This document shows, piece by piece, positions 29,718-40,451 of a stretch of DNA of 64,000 bases. The translations under genes and the position numbers were made by a program. How positions within the stretch are numbered: the stretch's first letter is position 1; every line of letters starts with the position of its first letter. Under the pieces are notes generated by a model, which saw nothing but the letters and a program-made list of their open reading frames with translations, was not told the origin of the DNA and searched no databases. Location of the stretch: positions 1 to 64,000 of the forward strand of contig NZ_JAGZ01000003.1 in NCBI RefSeq assembly GCF_000526915.1, written 5' to 3'. Origin of the DNA: Mycobacterium genavense ATCC 51234. GTDB taxonomy: Bacteria > Actinomycetota > Actinomycetes > Mycobacteriales > Mycobacteriaceae.

Positions 29718-30707
29718 TGACCACCGCAGCACCCCGACGGCTCAAGACATGGAGCATCACCGGCGATACCCGGCGTAAACCTACCGCGTACGAAGCCGTC
29801 ACCGGCCGATTCCACTACCACTTCAACCGCAAACCCGCCCCGTTCGATTTCGACCCGGGCAGCGCGATCAACCGGTGGTATCTCAAACATCGCGAAGGCT
29901 CACCGCTGCAGGCCGACGACTGGGAAGGTTTTCGCGATCCGGCCGCGCTGAACTACCGCCGCTACATCGCGCTGCAACACGACCGTGAGGTTTATGCCGA
30001 GGGAGTCGTCGACCATTACGAGGCGCTCGACTACGACGCGCGACTGGACCCCCGCGTGGGTCGAGACGCTGAATCGCGTCTACGTGCCGGCGCGCTACGT
30101 GTTTCATGTCCTGCAGATCACCGGTCTGTATGTGGGTCAGCTGGCCCCCAGTGCCTACCTCACCAATGCGGCGTTCTTCCAGGCCGCCGACGAGCTGCGG
30201 GCGCTGCAGTGGATCGCCTACTGGGCCAAGTCGCTGTCGCTGGCGCACGGCACGCAGTTGGCCAACCCCGAAGCGACGCGGCGGATTTGGGAGACCGACG
30301 AGGCGTGGCAGCCGGCCCGGGAGACCCTCGAACGGCTGCTGCTGGCCTACGACTGGGGCGAGGCCTTCACGGCGCTGAACCTGGTGGTCAAGCCAGCGCT
30401 TGACGCGCTGTTCAAGGAGGCGTTCGTCGACCTGGCCACCGCTGCCGGAGACGGCCTGACCGCCGCCCTGCTGCAAGAATCGCGGGTCGATACCACGCGC
30501 AGCCAAGCGTAGAGCGTCGCGCTGGCCCGTTACGCGCTGGCCGCCAACCCCGCCAACCGCGCGGTCATCGACCGCTGGGCCGAAAAGTGGCGGCCGCTGG
30601 CCGACCGGGCCGTCGAGGGTCTGGCGGCCACATTTCCCGACCGTGCCGCGGCCCGCCGCCGGGTCGCCGATTCGGTCGCCGCCACGACGGCGCAATGGGC
30701 GGACTGA
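29717..30707 (+). pseudogene. tmoE: Monooxygenase beta subunit (TmoE-like), one frame break and one in-frame stop
   Basis: ATG 29717 follows tmoD by 3 bp. The start MTTAAPRRLKTWSITGDTRR and FHYHFNRKPAPFDFDPGS are typical TmoE. The run CCCCC at 30049-30053 has one C too many; in the next frame AWVETLNRVYVPARYVFHVL continues, then WIAYWAKSLSLAHGTQLA. TAG at 30510-30512 (probably Trp) interrupts before SVALARYALAANPANRAVID, and the frame ends at 30707. Joined, about 329 aa, the normal beta length. The beta subunit lacks iron ligands and supports the hydroxylase dimer. No reductase (tmoF) follows. Confidence 0.88.
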
Positions 30708-30778
30708 GCCGACTTCCTCGCCGGTGTTGCCCAAAGCTGCCATTGATGAATGTCACCATTTGCTGTTGACTTCGTGAC

Positions 30779-31803
30779 ATGGCGGACATCGTTCCGGCCC
30801 GCGGGTCCTTGCGGTCCCGCGGCGCAGCGGCGATAAGCACGTACACCTTGCGGCCGTTCAGCCGGTTGGTGCCGCCCGAGCGGGCGTGGGGAATGTGGCT
30901 GTCCCGCCAGATGATCGCGCGGGTGATGGCCACGTTCGGCCCCTCGTTGTCGGGCACCCGCGTCCAACAGGTCGACACCAGGTTGCCCGACGGCCGCCGA
31001 GTCAAGGGCGAATGGGTGTACGGGCCGCGGACGCCGACGAGCGCGGCGGCGCGTTCGTCGACCAGTGGGGGTGCGATCTACTACGTGCACGGCAGCGGCT
31101 ACGCGGTGTGTTCGCCAAAGACTCACCGGCGGTTGACATCCTGGCTGTCGTCGCTGACCCGGTTGCCGGTGTTCAGCATCGACTACCGGCTGGCGCCGCG
31201 CTACCGCTTCCCCACCGCCGCCGACGATGTTCGAGCGGGCTGGGACTGGCTGGTGCAAACGTGTGCCGTGCCGGCGAAAGAGATTGTGGTAGCTGGTGAT
31301 TCGGCGGGCGGCCATTTGACGGTCGACATACTGTTGCAGCCCGAGGTCGCCGCGCAATCCCCCGCCGCGCTGGTGCTGTTCTCGCCGCTGATCGACATGA
31401 CGTTCGCGCTGTCGCTGGCCCGCGAAAAGATTCGGCCCGATCCCGCGATCCGGGTGGCCGACGCGGCCCGCCTGGTCGCGCTCTATCACCCGGGCATCGA
31501 ACTCACCCACCCCCGGCTGACGCTGGATGTCGCCGGCGGGGCGATGCTGCCCCGACCCTGATTCAAGCCGGCGGGGCCGAAATGCTGCAGGACGATGCGC
31601 GACAGCTGGCTGCCGACATCACGGCGGCCGGCGGCCGCTGCGAGTTGCAGATCTGGCCGCACCAGGTCCATGTGTTCCAAGCGCTTCCGCGGCTGACACC
31701 CGAAGCCGCCAAGGCCATGGCCTACGTCGCACGATTCATCGCCCACGCGTTGCAGGACGTCCGCGCGGTCGGCGAGGTGTCGCGGGCGAACATGCACCGA
31801 TAG
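30779..31803 (+). pseudogene. HSL-family esterase/lipase with a single frame break
   Basis: The first frame carries YYVHGSGYAVCSPKTHRR (HGSG oxyanion motif), DYRLAPRYRFPTAADDV and the nucleophile in VAGDSAGGHL. At about 31550-31553 a C is missing from a C run. The next frame gives AGGAEMLQDDARQLAADI and WPHQVHVFQAL with the catalytic His, ending at 31803. Joined, about 341 aa. It lies inside the monooxygenase gene run, 71 bp after tmoE, and could cleave esters formed by the Baeyer-Villiger enzyme downstream (inference). Confidence 0.85.
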
Positions 31804-31828
31804 ACCCGAGGGGGGAAGGGAACCAACA

Positions 31829-32749
31829 ATGGCCATCGACATGGAAGCCATGCTCGCCAAGATCAAGGACCGCCAGTGGGCGCTCGCCGATATCGACTGG
31901 GACGCACCGGGTGCCGACACCATCAACCCCGACTTCCGGCCCAAGCTCAAGGCCTTCATGGCCGACCTGTGCTGGATCGAGAACATCGGGGCCCGCGGAT
32001 TTGCCGCGCTCGCCAAGAAAGCGCCGAACCCGACCATCGCGGAAATCTACCGCTATTTCCATGCCGAGGAGCAACGGCACGCCAACGCCGAATTGGCGCT
32101 GATGAAGCGCTGGGACATGCTCGACGACGGCGAGATTCCCAAGCCCAACGTCAACATCAAGTTGGCCATCGAATGGCTAGACACCTTCGCCGACGACATG
32201 CCGTTGTCGGTGCTGGGCACCGTGATCCCGATGCTCGAGGTCGCCCTCGACGGCGCACTGCTGAAATTCCTGCTGGACACCGTCGAGGACCCGGTCTGTC
32301 ATCAGGTCTTCGAGAAGATCAACAACGACGAATCACGGCACATCGCAGTCGATTTCGAGGTGCTGGAGATGATCGGCCACGCCAGCGCGCGGCGCCTGGC
32401 CATCGAACTCGTGGGCCGTTTTGCCTCCCCGGGGCTGATCCTCGGGATGGTCATGTACGTCCCACTGCTCAATCGGATTCGCAACGAAATGGCCGGGATG
32501 GGCATGGATTCCGAACGATTGTTCAACGCGGTGAAACGTTTCAAGCAACTCGGCGACCGCGGCGAACGCACCCGGCGGGTGCCCACCTACCAGCTGCTCA
32601 AGCGGCACGGTATGTGGGTGGTCAACCCGCGCCACCCCTACCAATTGCTGGCCAATTCCATGGTGTGGCTGTCGGATTTCTATCCCAAGCCGCTGCTGCG
32701 ACCGGCTCCGAGCTGGTCGAAGGAACTCACCCACGACCCGTCGGCATGA
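31829..32749 (+). CDS. Ferritin-like diiron protein
   Basis: This intact 306-aa helical protein has two ExxH-type iron motifs: AEEQRHANAE at about residue 80 and NDESRHIAVD at about 168, plus supporting Glu residues (CWIENIGARG and MLEVALDG). This is the four-helix diiron pattern of desaturase/oxygenase-like proteins. It is not part of the TmoA family. It overlaps the following monooxygenase gene (ATGA) and has a strong GGGGGGAAGGG ribosome site. Its role, oxygenation or desaturation of a CoA or fatty substrate, is not known. Confidence 0.8.
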   Translation: MAIDMEAMLAKIKDRQWALADIDWDAPGADTINPDFRPKLKAFMADLCWIENIGARGFAALAKKAPNPTIAEIYRYFHAEEQRHANAELALMKRWDMLDDGEIPKPNVNIKLAIEWLDTFADDMPLSVLGTVIPMLEVALDGALLKFLLDTVEDPVCHQVFEKINNDESRHIAVDFEVLEMIGHASARRLAIELVGRFASPGLILGMVMYVPLLNRIRNEMAGMGMDSERLFNAVKRFKQLGDRGERTRRVPTYQLLKRHGMWVVNPRHPYQLLANSMVWLSDFYPKPLLRPAPSWSKELTHDPSA

Positions 32750-34248
32750 CCATGACAACCGACCACACCTACGCAACCCTGATCATCGGAGCCGGCTTCA
32801 CCGGACTCGGCACCGCGATTCGGTTGGCCGAGGCCGGAATCACCGACATCGTCATATTGGAGCGCGCCGAGCAGGTGGGCGGCACCTGGCGCGACACCAC
32901 CTATCCCGGGGCCAGCTGTGACGTCCCGTCGCTGCTGTACTCGTACTCGTTCGTGCAGAACCCGGCGTGGTCGCGAACCTACTCCCCCGCCCCGGAAATC
33001 CGCCGCCACCTCGAAGACATGGCGACGAAGTTCGACATCCGCCGCCACGTCCGGTTCAAGCACGAGGTCAACGCCCTGACCTTCGACGAGAACGCCGGCG
33101 TGTGGACGGCCAAGACCAAGAACCGCAAGCGTTTTCGCGCCCGCACTGTCGTGTTGGCCTCCGGCCCGCTGTCGGATGCCGGCTTCCCGGACATCCGCGG
33201 CCTGGACACCTATCGGGGACACAAGATCCACAGCGCCCGCTGGGACCACGACTACGACTTCGCGGGTAAGCGCGTCGCCGTCATCGGCACCGGAGCCAGC
33301 GCCATCCAGATCGTCCCCGAACTGGTCAAGCAGGCCGGGTTCGTCAAGGTGTTCCAGCGCACCCCCGGCTGGGTGTTGCCACGCCTGGATGTGGCGACCC
33401 CGCCGGCGGTACAAAGCCTGTTCGCCAAAGTTCCTGCGGTCCAACAACTTGCCCGTCAAGCTCTGTTCTGGGGCCACGAGGCCAGCGCGACGGCGCTGGT
33501 GTGGAACACCCCGCTCACCGCGCTGGTGGCCCGGCTCGGCCAAGCCCATCTGCGCGCGACGGTCAAAGACCCGTGGCTGCGGCGGCAGCTGACCCCGGAC
33601 TTCGCCCCGGGCTGCAAGCGGATGCTGGTCTCCAGCGACTACTACCCGGCCCTGCAACGCGACAACTGCAAACTGATCACCTGGCCGATCGCAACGCTGA
33701 GCCCGGTCGGCATCCGCACCAGCGACGGCATCGAGCACCACCTGGACTGCATCGTGTTCGCCACCGGCTACGACGTCCACCTCACCGGCCCGCCGTTCGC
33801 CGTCACCGGTCTCGGTGGCCGGTCGCTGGCCGCCGAATGGGCCGACGGCGCACAGGCCTACAAGAGCATCAACGTGCACGGCTATCCGAACCTCTTTTTC
33901 ATGACCGGCCCCAACTCCGGGCCGGGGCACAACTCGCTGTTGGTCTACATCGAGGGCCAGCTCGACTACGCGGTGCGCGGCATCCGCGCCATCCTGGACG
34001 ACGACCTGCGCTACCTGGACGTACGCCACGACGTCCAACTGCGCCACAACGCCGACATCCAGCGCCGGCTCAACAAGACGACCTGGATGTCGGGTTGCCG
34101 CAGTTGGTATCTCACCAAGGACGGATTCAACGCCTCGATGTATCCGGGTTTCGCGACCCAGTATCTTCGCCAGATGAGCGATTTCCGCTACGCGGACTAC
34201 CAGCCGGTGACGCGCCGGGCGGCGGCGCGCGTCACCTCCACCGGCTGA
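32746..34248 (+). CDS. Baeyer-Villiger-type flavin monooxygenase
   Basis: This intact protein of about 500 aa has an FAD Rossmann motif IIGAGFTGLGTAIRLAEAG at residues about 14-32, and the BVMO fingerprint YRGHKIHSARWDHD (F/Y-x-G-x3-H-x3-W). Its second, NADPH-type Rossmann motif is AVIGTGASAIQIVPEL, followed by VFQRTPGWVLPR and FATGYDVHLTGP. It resembles mycobacterial EthA/MymA-class enzymes that turn ketones into esters. Its start overlaps the stop of the diiron gene. With the esterase upstream it can form a ketone-ester-alcohol/acid route. Confidence 0.88.
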   Translation: MTMTTDHTYATLIIGAGFTGLGTAIRLAEAGITDIVILERAEQVGGTWRDTTYPGASCDVPSLLYSYSFVQNPAWSRTYSPAPEIRRHLEDMATKFDIRRHVRFKHEVNALTFDENAGVWTAKTKNRKRFRARTVVLASGPLSDAGFPDIRGLDTYRGHKIHSARWDHDYDFAGKRVAVIGTGASAIQIVPELVKQAGFVKVFQRTPGWVLPRLDVATPPAVQSLFAKVPAVQQLARQALFWGHEASATALVWNTPLTALVARLGQAHLRATVKDPWLRRQLTPDFAPGCKRMLVSSDYYPALQRDNCKLITWPIATLSPVGIRTSDGIEHHLDCIVFATGYDVHLTGPPFAVTGLGGRSLAAEWADGAQAYKSINVHGYPNLFFMTGPNSGPGHNSLLVYIEGQLDYAVRGIRAILDDDLRYLDVRHDVQLRHNADIQRRLNKTTWMSGCRSWYLTKDGFNASMYPGFATQYLRQMSDFRYADYQPVTRRAAARVTSTG

Positions 34249-34255
34249 GGCCGCG

Positions 34256-35200
34256 ATGGCACCGAACCGACCCGAGCCCGGCACCATCGCCAGCGTGCTG
34301 CACATCGTGCGGCGGGCGCCCAAACGCGTTCGCCGCCAATCGCGGGACTTCATCGAGACCGCGGTGTCGCAGCTGTTCGACGCGGCCGCGCGCCATCCCC
34401 ACGACGGCGCGTCCGGGGAGTACCGGATCGACGATTTGGCCCGGCTGGCCGGCACCACCACCCGCAACATCCGGGTCTATCGCGATCGCGGCTTGTTGCC
34501 TCCCCCGCTGCGGGTGGGGCGTATCGCCTTGTTCAACGACACCCATCTGACGCGACTGCGACTGATCACCTCGATGCTCGACCGCGGCTACAACATCGCC
34601 CACGTGCGGGAAATGCTCAGCGCATGGGAGGAAGGCAGAAGCCTCGGCGACGTGCTGGGTCTGGAAACCGCCATCGTCGGTACCTGGACCACCGAGAAGC
34701 CGGAGACCATGGCGCTCGCCGACGCCCAGGCGCTCGTCGACGATCCGGCCGCATTCGAGCGACTGGTCACCCTGCAACTGATCCGGGTGGACGGTGCGAT
34801 TGCCATCGTGACCCGGCCCAAGCTGATCGAAGCCTTCAACGAAATCCGCGGCTACGGCATCGAATTGGACAAGCTCATCGACCTGCACGAGCAGATCGTG
34901 CCCGAGATCGACAAGATCAGCGACCTGCTGGTGCGCGCCGGCGCCGAACACGTCATCGACAGGATCAAGCCGGGCCAGGCACTGCCGGCGGATACCGAAA
35001 TCGCCGAGCTGATCACGATGCTGGTTCGGTTCCGCACTCAGGCCGTGGCCACCGTCACCGCGACGCTCGCGTCGTCGATCGAATCCAACATCGAATCGTT
35101 GGCCGGCCGCATTCTCGCCGACTATCTCGAACACTCGCTGGAAGCCCAAACCGAGGCGCCGCCCGACGAGTTGTCGGCACGGCGGCGGAAAGCCAACTGA
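34256..35200 (+). CDS. MerR-family regulator
   Basis: This intact 314-aa protein has the HTH at about 55-120: YRIDDLARLAGTTTRNIRVY, then DRGLLPPPLRVGRIALFND and LRLITSMLDRGYNIAHVREM. A long C-terminal effector domain of about 190 residues follows (LDKLIDLHEQIVPEIDKISD). There is no metal-binding Cys motif, so it is an organic-ligand type. It starts 8 bp after the BVMO stop and is likely the local regulator of the tmo-like gene run. Confidence 0.85.
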   Translation: MAPNRPEPGTIASVLHIVRRAPKRVRRQSRDFIETAVSQLFDAAARHPHDGASGEYRIDDLARLAGTTTRNIRVYRDRGLLPPPLRVGRIALFNDTHLTRLRLITSMLDRGYNIAHVREMLSAWEEGRSLGDVLGLETAIVGTWTTEKPETMALADAQALVDDPAAFERLVTLQLIRVDGAIAIVTRPKLIEAFNEIRGYGIELDKLIDLHEQIVPEIDKISDLLVRAGAEHVIDRIKPGQALPADTEIAELITMLVRFRTQAVATVTATLASSIESNIESLAGRILADYLEHSLEAQTEAPPDELSARRRKAN

Positions 35201-35204
35201 GAAA

Positions 35205-36552
<1,348 letters not shown>

Positions 36553-36553
36553 A

Positions 36554-36572
36554 ATTGGTAAAGCTAACCTAA
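36554..36572 (-). promoter_or_regulatory. IdeR iron box at mbtI
   Basis: On the minus strand TTAGGTTAGCTTTACCAAT matches the IdeR consensus TWAGGTWAGSCTWACCTWA at 16 of 19 positions, by hand count. It abuts the mbtI start codon, as expected for an iron-repressed mycobactin gene. The site is better preserved than the gene it controls. Confidence 0.8.
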
Positions 36573-37083
36573 CAGCGCCCCGCAAAAAGCCGGGGTGTCG
36601 CAAGCCGCTCCGCCCGAGCCCTCGCGCCAGGAATTAATCCGGCAACACCCGTTGCCGCAATCCCGCCGGTGCGCGCCGCGACTGCTGTCCGCCAACAGTT
36701 TTCGCAGGCAACGGCCGTGAATCCGACGCGTGCCGACAAGCACCGCGGCGCCTCCCGCGGCATCGTGACGCCCGAACGTTTGCCCCACGTTAACCTGCTT
36801 AGCGCATGGGAACGGGATACCATGGCTGTGTTCCCCGTACCATTGCTGGCTCCGTGCCGACTGCATCGGGGGGCTTGCCAGCATCGGCGCGGAGAAGGGG
36901 GCAGTTCGGATGAACCCCACCAGGATTGGCAGCGCCCGCGCGAGCGGTCGGGCCGCGCGAGCGTGCCGGACGCCCCACCCGGCGGCTGACAGAAAACGTA
37001 ACGGAGGTTTAATCCGGTCGGGCACGAATAACCGCAGCAAATGCCCGCTCGCGATTACCTCCTCATCGACCGAGAGGAACATT
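36573..37083. other. Intergenic region upstream of mbtI and the small 37084 gene
   Basis: About 510 bp. No frame shows a family signature or good codon pattern. It may hold remains of deleted mbt genes, but I cannot identify any. Confidence 0.4.
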
Positions 37084-37290
37084 ATGTTCGTGATTCGGCT
37101 CGCGAACGGCGAGGAAGTCCAGGCATCCGACGGCGACGAACTTGAAATTAACCAGGAAACCGGCGTACTTACGGTTTCCCGGGTAGACGGATTCGAAGAA
37201 ATAACGACGCATTACTCGCCGTCCGCGTGGCTGTCGGTGACGCATCGGAAACGGGGTGTCGGGGTCCGGCCCTCGCTAATTTCCGGCTGA
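37084..37290 (+). CDS. Small conserved-looking hypothetical protein
   Basis: The ATG at 37084 follows GAGAGGA and gives 68 aa: MFVIRLANGEEVQASDGDEL, then a short acidic part and FEEITTHYSPSAWLSVTHRK. The pattern suggests a small beta-rich protein. It has no signal or membrane helix. I do not recognise it. A strong ribosome site and compact composition support real coding. Confidence 0.6.
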   Translation: MFVIRLANGEEVQASDGDELEINQETGVLTVSRVDGFEEITTHYSPSAWLSVTHRKRGVGVRPSLISG

Positions 37291-37573
37291 GCCCCGACAC
37301 GCGAATCTTGACAGTAAATGCACAGCGAACTCACACCAGATTCACGCTAATGCCGGCATACCCGGTCCTACCTGCACCGCTGTGACCACGGCTTTTGTGA
37401 TACCCGGCCGTTTCGGCGCGGCCTGCGGCGATGTCCCCATTTCGGGTCGGAACCGAGTGGCGGATTCACAGCCGCAGAGCTAAGTTTTCCACGGTCGTCG
37501 GGATGTTCGCGGTAGCCCCCGCTTGCGGATGGTGCTTCCCCCGGGCCACCGGACGGATAAAGAGAGGCATCTA

Positions 37574-38809
37574 ATGCTGCAAGAGTTCTGGCATAACTTC
37601 ACCCATAACCTGTTCAAGCCGCTGCTGCTTTTCTTCTACTTCGGGTTTCTGATTCCGATCTTGAAGGTGCGATTCGAGTTTCCCTATGTGATCTATCAGG
37701 GCCTCACCATGTACCTGCTGTTGGCCATCGGCTGGCACGGGGGTGAGGAACTCGCCCAGGTCAAGGCTTCCAGCGTCGGGGTGATCGTGGGATTCATCGT
37801 GTTGGGCTTTGTGCTCAACTTCCTGATCGGCATCATCGCCTACTTCGTCATCAGCTGGTTGACCAAGTTGCGCAGAATCGACCGGGCAACCGTGGCCGGT
37901 TACTACGGATCGGATTCGGCCGGGACGTTTGCCACCTGCGTCGCGGTGCTGGCCGCGGTCAACATCGCGTTCGACGCGTACATGCCGGTGATGTTGGCCG
38001 ACATGGAGGTTCCGGGCTGCCTGGTGGCGCTGTACCTGGTCGCTCGACTACGGCACCGGGGTATGGACGCGGCGGGCAACATGGCCGACGAGCCGGGCTA
38101 CACGCCGGTCAAGGTCGGCGTCGGCCCCGGTACGGCGGCGCGGCCGCCACATGGCCAGAGCCTGGGCAGCGAGCTCGGACTGGCGGTCGAGGAGGAGCGG
38201 GAGCTCTCCCTCGAAAAGGGCGAGCGCACAGAGGAACTCGACATGAGCCCGCGTGCGCAGCTCACCAAGAAGCAGTCCATGTTCTCCCGTGAGCTCTTTC
38301 AGGAAGTCTTCCTCAACCCCGGATTGGTGCTCCTCTTCGGCGGCATCGCGATCGGCCTGATCAGTGGCCTGCAGGACCAAAAGGTCGTGCAGGACGACGA
38401 CAAGTTCTTCGTCATGGCCTTCCAGGGCGTGCTGTGTCTGTTCCTATTCGAGATGGGCATGACCGCCTCCCGCAAGTTGAAAGACCTGAGGACGGCGGGA
38501 CCGGGCTTCATCTTCTTCGCGCTGCTGGCCCCGAATCTTTTTGCGACGCTGGGGATCATCGTCGCCTGTTGCTACGCCAGCGTGACCCACACCGACTTCA
38601 AGCCGGGCACCTACGTGTTGTTCGCGGTCTTGTGCGGCGCGGCGTCCTACATCGCCGTGCCGGCGGTCCAGCGGCTGGCCATCCCGGAAGCGAGCCCGAC
38701 ACTGCCGTTGGCGGCGTCATTGGGTCTGACGTTCTCCTACAACGTCACGATCGGCATCCCGCTCTACATCGAGATCGCCCGTGTCGTCGAGGGGTGGTTC
38801 GGTGTTTGA
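37574..38809 (+). CDS. SbtA-type (DUF897) sodium-dependent bicarbonate transporter family protein, Rv2387 orthologue
   Basis: This intact 411-aa membrane protein starts at ATG 37574 after GAGAGG. It has about ten hydrophobic segments in two inverted halves: KPLLLFFYFGFLIPILK to FVISWL, and NPGLVLLFGGIAIGLISGL to SLGLTFSYNVTIGIPLYI. A long charged cytoplasmic loop lies between them (about residues 165-255, rich in Glu and Lys). SDSAGTFATCVAVL and IPEASPTLPLAASLGLTFS are the matched substrate-site regions of SbtA. The gene occupies the position of Rv2387 beside mbtI and hemN. Bicarbonate uptake is the family role; it is unproven in mycobacteria. Confidence 0.85.
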   Translation: MLQEFWHNFTHNLFKPLLLFFYFGFLIPILKVRFEFPYVIYQGLTMYLLLAIGWHGGEELAQVKASSVGVIVGFIVLGFVLNFLIGIIAYFVISWLTKLRRIDRATVAGYYGSDSAGTFATCVAVLAAVNIAFDAYMPVMLADMEVPGCLVALYLVARLRHRGMDAAGNMADEPGYTPVKVGVGPGTAARPPHGQSLGSELGLAVEEERELSLEKGERTEELDMSPRAQLTKKQSMFSRELFQEVFLNPGLVLLFGGIAIGLISGLQDQKVVQDDDKFFVMAFQGVLCLFLFEMGMTASRKLKDLRTAGPGFIFFALLAPNLFATLGIIVACCYASVTHTDFKPGTYVLFAVLCGAASYIAVPAVQRLAIPEASPTLPLAASLGLTFSYNVTIGIPLYIEIARVVEGWFGV

Positions 38810-38814
38810 CGCCG

Positions 38815-39987
38815 TCACCCCAATAGCGTCCGCACGACCGCGTCAGCCAGCAATCGGCCGCGCGGCGTGAGGACCAGCCGGTCGCCCTCAACGATCAGCA
38901 AGCCGTCGGCGACAACGGTTTTGGCCCGTTGGCGCTCGTTGGTATTTAGCATTTCAAGCGAAAGCCCTTGGCGCAGCCGGGTTTTCAACAGGACTTCCTC
39001 GGTGTGCAAAGCCTCGGCGTCGAGCTGTTCGAAACCGGCCACCGGCAACGCCGAAGCACCCAGCGCCTCGGCGTAAGCGTTGGGGTGCTTGACGTTCCAC
39101 CACCGCGTCGCGCCGACATATCCGTGCGCGCCCGGCCCCGCGCCCCACCATTGGCCGCCGTTCCAGTAGCCGAGGTTGTGCCGGCACTCGCCGCCCGGCC
39201 GCGACCAATTGGACACCTCATACCAGTCGAATCCGGCCGCGCCCAGGCGCTCGTCGAGCAACTCGTAGCGATGCGCCAGCACGTCGTCGTCGGGTGCGGC
39301 CAGCTCACCGGTGCGGACCCGGCGCGCCAGCGCGGTGCCTTCCTCGACTACCAGCGCATACGCGGACACATGGTCGACGCCGGTGGCGATCGCGGTATCA
39401 ACCGAGCACAGCAGCTCGTCATCGGTTTCCCCCGGCGTTCCATAGATCAGGTCGAGGCTGACGTGGTCGAAGCCCGCCTCCAACGCCTCACGGGCCGCCG
39501 ACGCCGACCGGTTCGGCGTGTGGATCCGATCGAGGACGCCCAGCACGAACGGTGACACCGACTGCATGCCCAGCGACACCCTCGTGTACCCGGCCGCCCG
39601 GGCGGCCTCGAAGAAGTCCGGCCAGGCCGACTCCGGGTTGGCCTCCGTGGTGACCACCGCGTCGGGCGCCAGCAGGAAGTGTCTGCGCACCGTGTCCAGC
39701 AGCGCGACGATGCGCGCCGGGCCCAGCAGCGACGGCGTCCCGCCGCCGACGAACACGGTATCGACCGTCGGTGCGTCCAGCCGCGCGGCGGCCAACTCGA
39801 GCTCGGTGTTCAGCGCCGCTAGCCACGCGTCCGGGTTGACGCCACCCAGCTCGGCGGGTGTGTAGGTGTTGAAATCGCAGTAGCCGCATCGGGTGATGCA
39901 GAACGGGACGTGCACGTAGACCCCAAACGCCTGTTCAGGACGGCGCTGTAGCCCGGGAAGGTCGACCGGTGCCGCGCGAAGGGCCAT
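38815..39987 (-). CDS. hemW: HemN/HemW-like radical SAM protein (Rv2388c orthologue)
   Basis: This intact 390-aa protein starts at ATG 39987 (MALRAAPVDLPGLQRRPEQA). The radical SAM cluster is Cys30-x3-Cys34-x2-Cys37 (CITRCGYCDF). VFVGGGTPSLLGPARIVAL and RVSLGMQSVSPFVLGVLDR are typical coproporphyrinogen-dehydrogenase-like segments. HemW proteins share this length and act as heme chaperones, while true HemN has a longer N terminus, so HemW is the more likely role. It is convergent with the Rv2387 orthologue. rpfD and Rv2390c, which follow hemN in M. tuberculosis, are not here. Confidence 0.88.
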   Translation of the reverse strand: MALRAAPVDLPGLQRRPEQAFGVYVHVPFCITRCGYCDFNTYTPAELGGVNPDAWLAALNTELELAAARLDAPTVDTVFVGGGTPSLLGPARIVALLDTVRRHFLLAPDAVVTTEANPESAWPDFFEAARAAGYTRVSLGMQSVSPFVLGVLDRIHTPNRSASAAREALEAGFDHVSLDLIYGTPGETDDELLCSVDTAIATGVDHVSAYALVVEEGTALARRVRTGELAAPDDDVLAHRYELLDERLGAAGFDWYEVSNWSRPGGECRHNLGYWNGGQWWGAGPGAHGYVGATRWWNVKHPNAYAEALGASALPVAGFEQLDAEALHTEEVLLKTRLRQGLSLEMLNTNERQRAKTVVADGLLIVEGDRLVLTPRGRLLADAVVRTLLG

Positions 39988-40256
39988 GCCAAATGATTGC
40001 ACGACCGCCGGATCGCGCCGGTTGCGCAACGGACGGGTGGTGAGCAACTTCACCCCGGCCCGTCGTCGCCGAGCGCGGTACTTACCGGCCGTCGCCCATG
40101 CCAGGGGCCCACGGCGGCGACCAGGCGGAACGGCCTCTCAGGGGTTTCTCGGGTTTGTCTATCTGACTACCCAGGATTTGCGGGTAGTTTTGCTCACCGT
40201 GAGAACAAATTCCACCTGGTGGCATGGCCCGTCGGCATCCATGGCAGAATGGGCGC
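39988..40256. other. hemW/nirA divergent region
   Basis: About 270 bp without a supported gene, followed by the nirA leader. CAGAAT just 6 nt before the GTG at 40257 resembles a mycobacterial -10 element (TANNNT) placed for leaderless transcription. Confidence 0.5.
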
Positions 40257-40341
40257 GTGACCGTCGCCCAGCCCAGCCTGCGCACTGCGCTAGTGGCGCG
40301 GCGATCTCAAGCGTGTCTGCAGCTGTAGCTGTCCGGCTTGA
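40257..40341 (+). promoter_or_regulatory. Putative cysteine-rich leader peptide (attenuator) of nirA-cysH-che1, with a frame break
   Basis: From GTG 40257 the frame reads VTVAQPSLRTALVAR. One base later, in the next frame, it reads DLKRVCSCSCPA and TGA at 40339-40341. Three Cys codons (Cys-Ser-Cys-Ser-Cys) just before the stop are what a cysteine-sensing leader peptide needs; such uORFs are known upstream of mycobacterial sulfur genes. The nirA ATG follows 110 bp downstream. As written the two parts are out of frame by one base near 40302, and a TAG at 40291 closes the Cys frame. The leader may thus be broken, or one base is wrong. Confidence 0.5.
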
Positions 40342-40451
40342 TTCCGTAGACCCGCCCACCTGCACGCCCAGCTGGCGCCGGATCTGCGCCCGCCGTAGGA
40401 GACCGGTGAGTCGCGTGTCCACGCTTGCACAGCCCGCGAAGGAGACTTCGA

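Noticed and set aside
31876..32745. A 5' extension of the Baeyer-Villiger gene through the diiron gene
   Set aside because: The extension is Arg/Gly-rich and lies out of frame over an intact diiron protein; the real start at 32746 overlaps the diiron stop and opens with the FAD-binding motif.
36910..37083. Upstream extension of the small 37084 gene
   Set aside because: A good ribosome site precedes ATG 37084, and the upstream codons are Arg-rich without pattern.
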